Assembly (NCBI GenBank): GCA_013824865.1
Contig: PNON01000021.1
Coordinates: 1 to 35,713 of the forward strand
Direction: 5' to 3'
DNA from: Anaerolinea sp.
GTDB taxonomy: Bacteria > Chloroflexota > Anaerolineae > Anaerolineales > Anaerolineaceae
Length of the DNA stretch: 35,713 nt
How positions within the stretch are numbered: the stretch's first letter is position 1; every line of letters starts with the position of its first letter. The notes under the pieces were generated by a model, which saw nothing but the letters and a program-made list of their open reading frames with translations, made no database searches and was not told the origin of the DNA. Made by a program: the position numbers and the translations under genes. Positions 32,868-35,713 of the stretch are shown piece after piece.

Positions 32868-34756
32868 AAAGCAAACCCAAAGTCAGAAATCGTTATATTC
32901 TCCTGGGCGATCTGATATTAATTCCCATTGTGGTGCTGGGAAGTTTTGCTGCCCGTCTGGAGCTTGGCTCTGCCTTTCAGGCTTATGTTCCGATGATCCT
33001 CTGGATGTCCTCCGTGGCTTTAGTGGTTAAGCCCATTGTGTATTATCAATTCGGCCTCTACCGACGTATCTGGATTTATGCCAGTGTTCAGGAATTGAGG
33101 TTGATTGTTGCGGCTGTAAGCACTGCTTCAGTCATTACCTTTATCATAATGCTGGCTCTATTCCAACTGCGTCTGTTCAGTAGCTTCTCGCGTTCCGTGA
33201 TGGCTATCGACTGGCTGGCTTCGATGCTTGCTGTGGGAGGTTTGCGCTTTACCTTCCGATTGCTGGCAGAAAACCGCACAAATCCCCACATTGCCCAATC
33301 CATGCCCAATACACGCCGAGTGCTTGTGGTTGGAGCGGGCGATGCTGGTGTGCTGGTGGTACGTGAGATGCAGAAAAACTCCCAACTCAACCTGGTTCCA
33401 ATAGGATTTCTGGATGACGCTTCGGAAAAACAAAAGAATCAGATCTACGGCGTCCCGGTGGTTGGTAAACTAAATGATATGTCCAGGGTGCTTGAGAATC
33501 GTCAGGTGGATGAGGTGATCATTGCCATCCCGTCCGCGCCTGGAAGGGTCATTCGCCAGGTGGCAGATATTTGCCGCTTGAAAGGGATTCCATTTCGCAC
33601 TATGCCGGGCATGTATGAATTGATCGGCGGGAAAGTATCAGTGACCAGGCTTCGAGAAGTGGACATTACCGACCTCTTGCGCCGGGATCCCACCCACATT
33701 GACAACGAACGTGTGGGAGAGGTGATTAGCGGAAAATCCATTCTCGTAACAGGAGCGGGCGGTTCGATCGGGCGTGAACTTTGTCGTCAGATTGCCCGCT
33801 GGAAACCCAGAGAAATTATTTTATTGGGGCATGGCGAGAATAGCATCTTTGAGTCTCTCATTGAACTGCAGGAGGATTTTCCTTCCCTCGCAATTCACCC
33901 GGTAATTGCAGATATTCAGAATCTGCGTCGACTGCAAGAAGTATTTGTCCAGTATCGGCCGAATGTAGTCTTCCACGCAGCTGCCCATAAACACGTGCCA
34001 TTGATGGAAATGAACATCAGTGAAGCGGTATTAAATAATGTGCAGGGCACGCGCAATGTCGTGAGTGTCAGCGTGGCTTCGGATGTGGAGAGATTCGTGC
34101 TGATATCCACAGATAAGGCGATCCGGCCGATAAACGTGATGGGAGCCACGAAACGGCTGGCAGAGATGATTGTGCTGGATGCAGCCCGCCGCACCGGAAG
34201 ATCATTTACAGCAGTCAGGTTTGGCAATGTACTCGGAAGCCGCGGCAGCGTTGTTCCCCTGTTTAAGCGACAGATCTCTCGCGGTGGTCCGGTAACCATA
34301 ACCCACCCGGATATGAAACGCTACTTTATGACAATCCCTGAAGCCGTCCACCTGGTGCTGCAATCATCCGCGCTGGGAATTGGCGGTGAGGTTTTTGTGC
34401 TCAATATGGGCCAGCAGGTGCGTATATTAGATCTGGCTCGGGACCTGATCCGATTATCCGGGTTGGAACCCGGTCGGGATATTGAAATCGTATTTACTGG
34501 CATACGCCCGGGTGAAAAGTTGTCAGAAGATTTATGGGATGAGGGTCATTCCTTCTCCAAGACCACCCACCCGGATATCTATAAGCTGGATGGGCAGGAT
34601 GCCCTGGCAGGAGCAAAGCTTGAAAAATCCATGGATGAGCTGTTTCGGCTTGCTCAGGAAGATGATTCCGGGACTATTGTTAAGATGATGGATGAACTCA
34701 TTCCCGGTTCCGCAGTCAAGATTGCATCCACACCTGATATCACTTTCCTGGAATAA
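32852..34756 (+). CDS. Membrane-bound nucleotide-sugar 4,6-dehydratase (CapD/PglF-like)
   Basis: A 634-aa protein of the long CapD/PglF/WbpM form. It has about four N-terminal helices (~15-125), a first Rossmann-like domain with VLVVGAGDAGVLVVREM (~155-172), and a C-terminal catalytic domain beginning ILVTGAGGSIGRELCRQIAR (~297). That domain contains VFHAAAHKHVPLMEMN and ISTDKAIRPINVMGATKRLA. In that motif Met replaces the usual catalytic Tyr (MxxxK), as is normal for this group. It dehydrates UDP-GlcNAc or a similar sugar to the 4-keto-6-deoxy form, a first step to amino-deoxy sugars. It is translationally coupled to the epimerase gene and followed 2 bases later by the FemAB-like gene. Confidence 0.93.
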   Translation: MDEKIKSKPKVRNRYILLGDLILIPIVVLGSFAARLELGSAFQAYVPMILWMSSVALVVKPIVYYQFGLYRRIWIYASVQELRLIVAAVSTASVITFIIMLALFQLRLFSSFSRSVMAIDWLASMLAVGGLRFTFRLLAENRTNPHIAQSMPNTRRVLVVGAGDAGVLVVREMQKNSQLNLVPIGFLDDASEKQKNQIYGVPVVGKLNDMSRVLENRQVDEVIIAIPSAPGRVIRQVADICRLKGIPFRTMPGMYELIGGKVSVTRLREVDITDLLRRDPTHIDNERVGEVISGKSILVTGAGGSIGRELCRQIARWKPREIILLGHGENSIFESLIELQEDFPSLAIHPVIADIQNLRRLQEVFVQYRPNVVFHAAAHKHVPLMEMNISEAVLNNVQGTRNVVSVSVASDVERFVLISTDKAIRPINVMGATKRLAEMIVLDAARRTGRSFTAVRFGNVLGSRGSVVPLFKRQISRGGPVTITHPDMKRYFMTIPEAVHLVLQSSALGIGGEVFVLNMGQQVRILDLARDLIRLSGLEPGRDIEIVFTGIRPGEKLSEDLWDEGHSFSKTTHPDIYKLDGQDALAGAKLEKSMDELFRLAQEDDSGTIVKMMDELIPGSAVKIASTPDITFLE

Positions 34757-34758
34757 GA

Positions 34759-35713
34759 ATGAAATTCACAAGTGCTGAATGGAAGGAACTGCTAAGCAGT
34801 TTCCCGCAGGCGCATCTGTTGCAGACTGCAGGCTGGGGTGAACTCAAAAGGGGATTTGGCTGGAGAGTGGAACATATCTCCAGCGGACAATGTCATGCCC
34901 AGGTATTATTCCGCTCCCTTCCATTCGGTTTCAGCCTCGGTTATGTGCCCCGGGGGCCTATTGGCCAGCCGGATGCGGTTTTCTGGCAGGAATTAAACCA
35001 ACTCGGTCGGGAGCACCACGCGATCTTCATCAAGTTGGAACCAGATGCCTTTGAAGGCGACAATCCAGATCCATGGCCATTGGATCAAAATCTGGAAGTA
35101 TCACGGCCGATCCAACCCGCCCAAACCATCGTCCTTGACATCAGCGGGGATGAAGCGGAGATACTCAACCGGATGAAGCAAAAGACCCGCTACAATATTC
35201 ACCTGGCTGAAAAGAAGGGCATCCTCGTTAGGGAATCAGCGGATGTCGCTGCTTTTTACCGCATGATGGTGACCACCGGCGCGCGGGATGCATTTGGGAT
35301 TCATAACCTGGCGTATTACCAGAAGGCTTATGACCTCTTGGCTTCAGAAGGACAATGCGTACTCTTAACTGCAGAATTTGAAGGCACCGATCTGGCATCA
35401 GTAATGCTATTTCGCAGCGGTCAACGGTGCTGGTATTTCTATGGGGCTTCCACAGATATTGAACGCAACCGTATGCCGGTGTACTTGCTGCAGTGGGAAG
35501 CCATTCGTTGGGCGAAAAAGCACGGTTGCACGGAGTATGACCTGTGGGGCATTCCGGACTTCCCCGAGGAAGTGCTGGAGGAGCAGTTTACCACCCGCTC
35601 GGAAGGGTTATGGGGGGTATACCGATTCAAGCGTGGGTTTGGCGGGAGCATTCAACGCACCGCACGGACGGTGGATGTGGTCTTTCGCCCATTATTCTAC
35701 CGAATGATCATGG
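34759..35713 (+). CDS. FemAB/FemX-like aminoacyltransferase (GNAT fold), 3'-truncated by the window
   Basis: The frame is open from ATG 34759 to the end (318 codons) with no stop, so the gene continues beyond. The N-terminal half has QTAGWGELKRGFGWRVEHIS and the middle MKQKTRYNIHLAEKKGILVR. The second GNAT unit shows VLLTAEFEGTDLASVMLFR, WYFYGAS, LLQWEAIRWAKKHGCTEYDLWGIPD and GVYRFKRGFGG. These are the hallmarks of the FemABX family (lipid II:amino acid ligases) and of FemAB-like proteins in exopolysaccharide clusters. It starts 2 bases after the preceding stop. Substrate unknown: a peptidoglycan cross-bridge or a polysaccharide aminoacyl modification. Confidence 0.9.
   Translation, partial: MKFTSAEWKELLSSFPQAHLLQTAGWGELKRGFGWRVEHISSGQCHAQVLFRSLPFGFSLGYVPRGPIGQPDAVFWQELNQLGREHHAIFIKLEPDAFEGDNPDPWPLDQNLEVSRPIQPAQTIVLDISGDEAEILNRMKQKTRYNIHLAEKKGILVRESADVAAFYRMMVTTGARDAFGIHNLAYYQKAYDLLASEGQCVLLTAEFEGTDLASVMLFRSGQRCWYFYGASTDIERNRMPVYLLQWEAIRWAKKHGCTEYDLWGIPDFPEEVLEEQFTTRSEGLWGVYRFKRGFGGSIQRTARTVDVVFRPLFYRMIM

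Overview
This 35.7-kb stretch looks like chromosome of an uncultured or anaerobic Chloroflexota bacterium, most likely of the Anaerolineae. That placement is inferred from gene content and protein style: a proline/alanine-rich lipoprotein linker, an actinobacterial-type inositol-phosphate synthase, and a T-box in front of leuS. There is no rRNA or other phylogenetic marker to prove it. No insertion sequence, phage gene or CRISPR array was seen.

Layout. (1) 1-5116: the 3' end of a PfaA-type iterative fatty-acid/polyketide synthase (ACP end, ketoreductase, dehydratase), a phosphopantetheinyl transferase and, convergent with them, a PfaD-type enoyl reductase. Together they are the tail of a PUFA-synthase-like cluster. 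(2) 5199-8547: a redox and transport group. It holds an OsmC-family protein whose peroxidatic Cys position is an in-frame UGA followed by a bacterial SECIS-like hairpin (a probable selenoprotein), an MFS permease, and a secreted thioredoxin-CcdA fusion. (3) 8722-13799: a large GT-C-like membrane protein on the minus strand, diverging from an MBOAT O-acyltransferase and an SGNH/AlgJ-like partner. (4) 13860-16851: a strong promoter, two tandem tRNA-Ala genes, a leucine T-box leader starting about 10 nt after the second tRNA, and leuS. (5) 16904-19002: a secreted, C-terminally anchored protein of unknown function and a frameshifted creatininase-family gene. (6) 19299-27572: an inositol-type uptake and catabolism locus. 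It contains a promoter with a perfect 32-bp palindromic operator, two ribose-type permeases, a lipoprotein binding protein with two fused substrate-binding domains, a single-domain ATPase, an IolE-like isomerase/dehydratase, a LacI regulator and an IolG-like dehydrogenase. (7) 27763-29456: myo-inositol-1-phosphate synthase and RidA. (8) 29478 to the end: surface polysaccharide genes (GT2, polyprenyl-phosphate sugar transferase, NAD-sugar epimerase, CapD-type dehydratase) running into a FemAB-like gene cut by the window edge.

How the parts fit. The PPTase and PfaD would serve the large synthase. The MBOAT/SGNH pair probably acetylates an exported glycan. The LacI protein probably controls the inositol locus through the palindrome over the first promoter. 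The strongest candidate for something new is the Sec-containing OsmC protein. The tRNA-Ala/T-box/leuS transcript and the double-headed binding protein come next.
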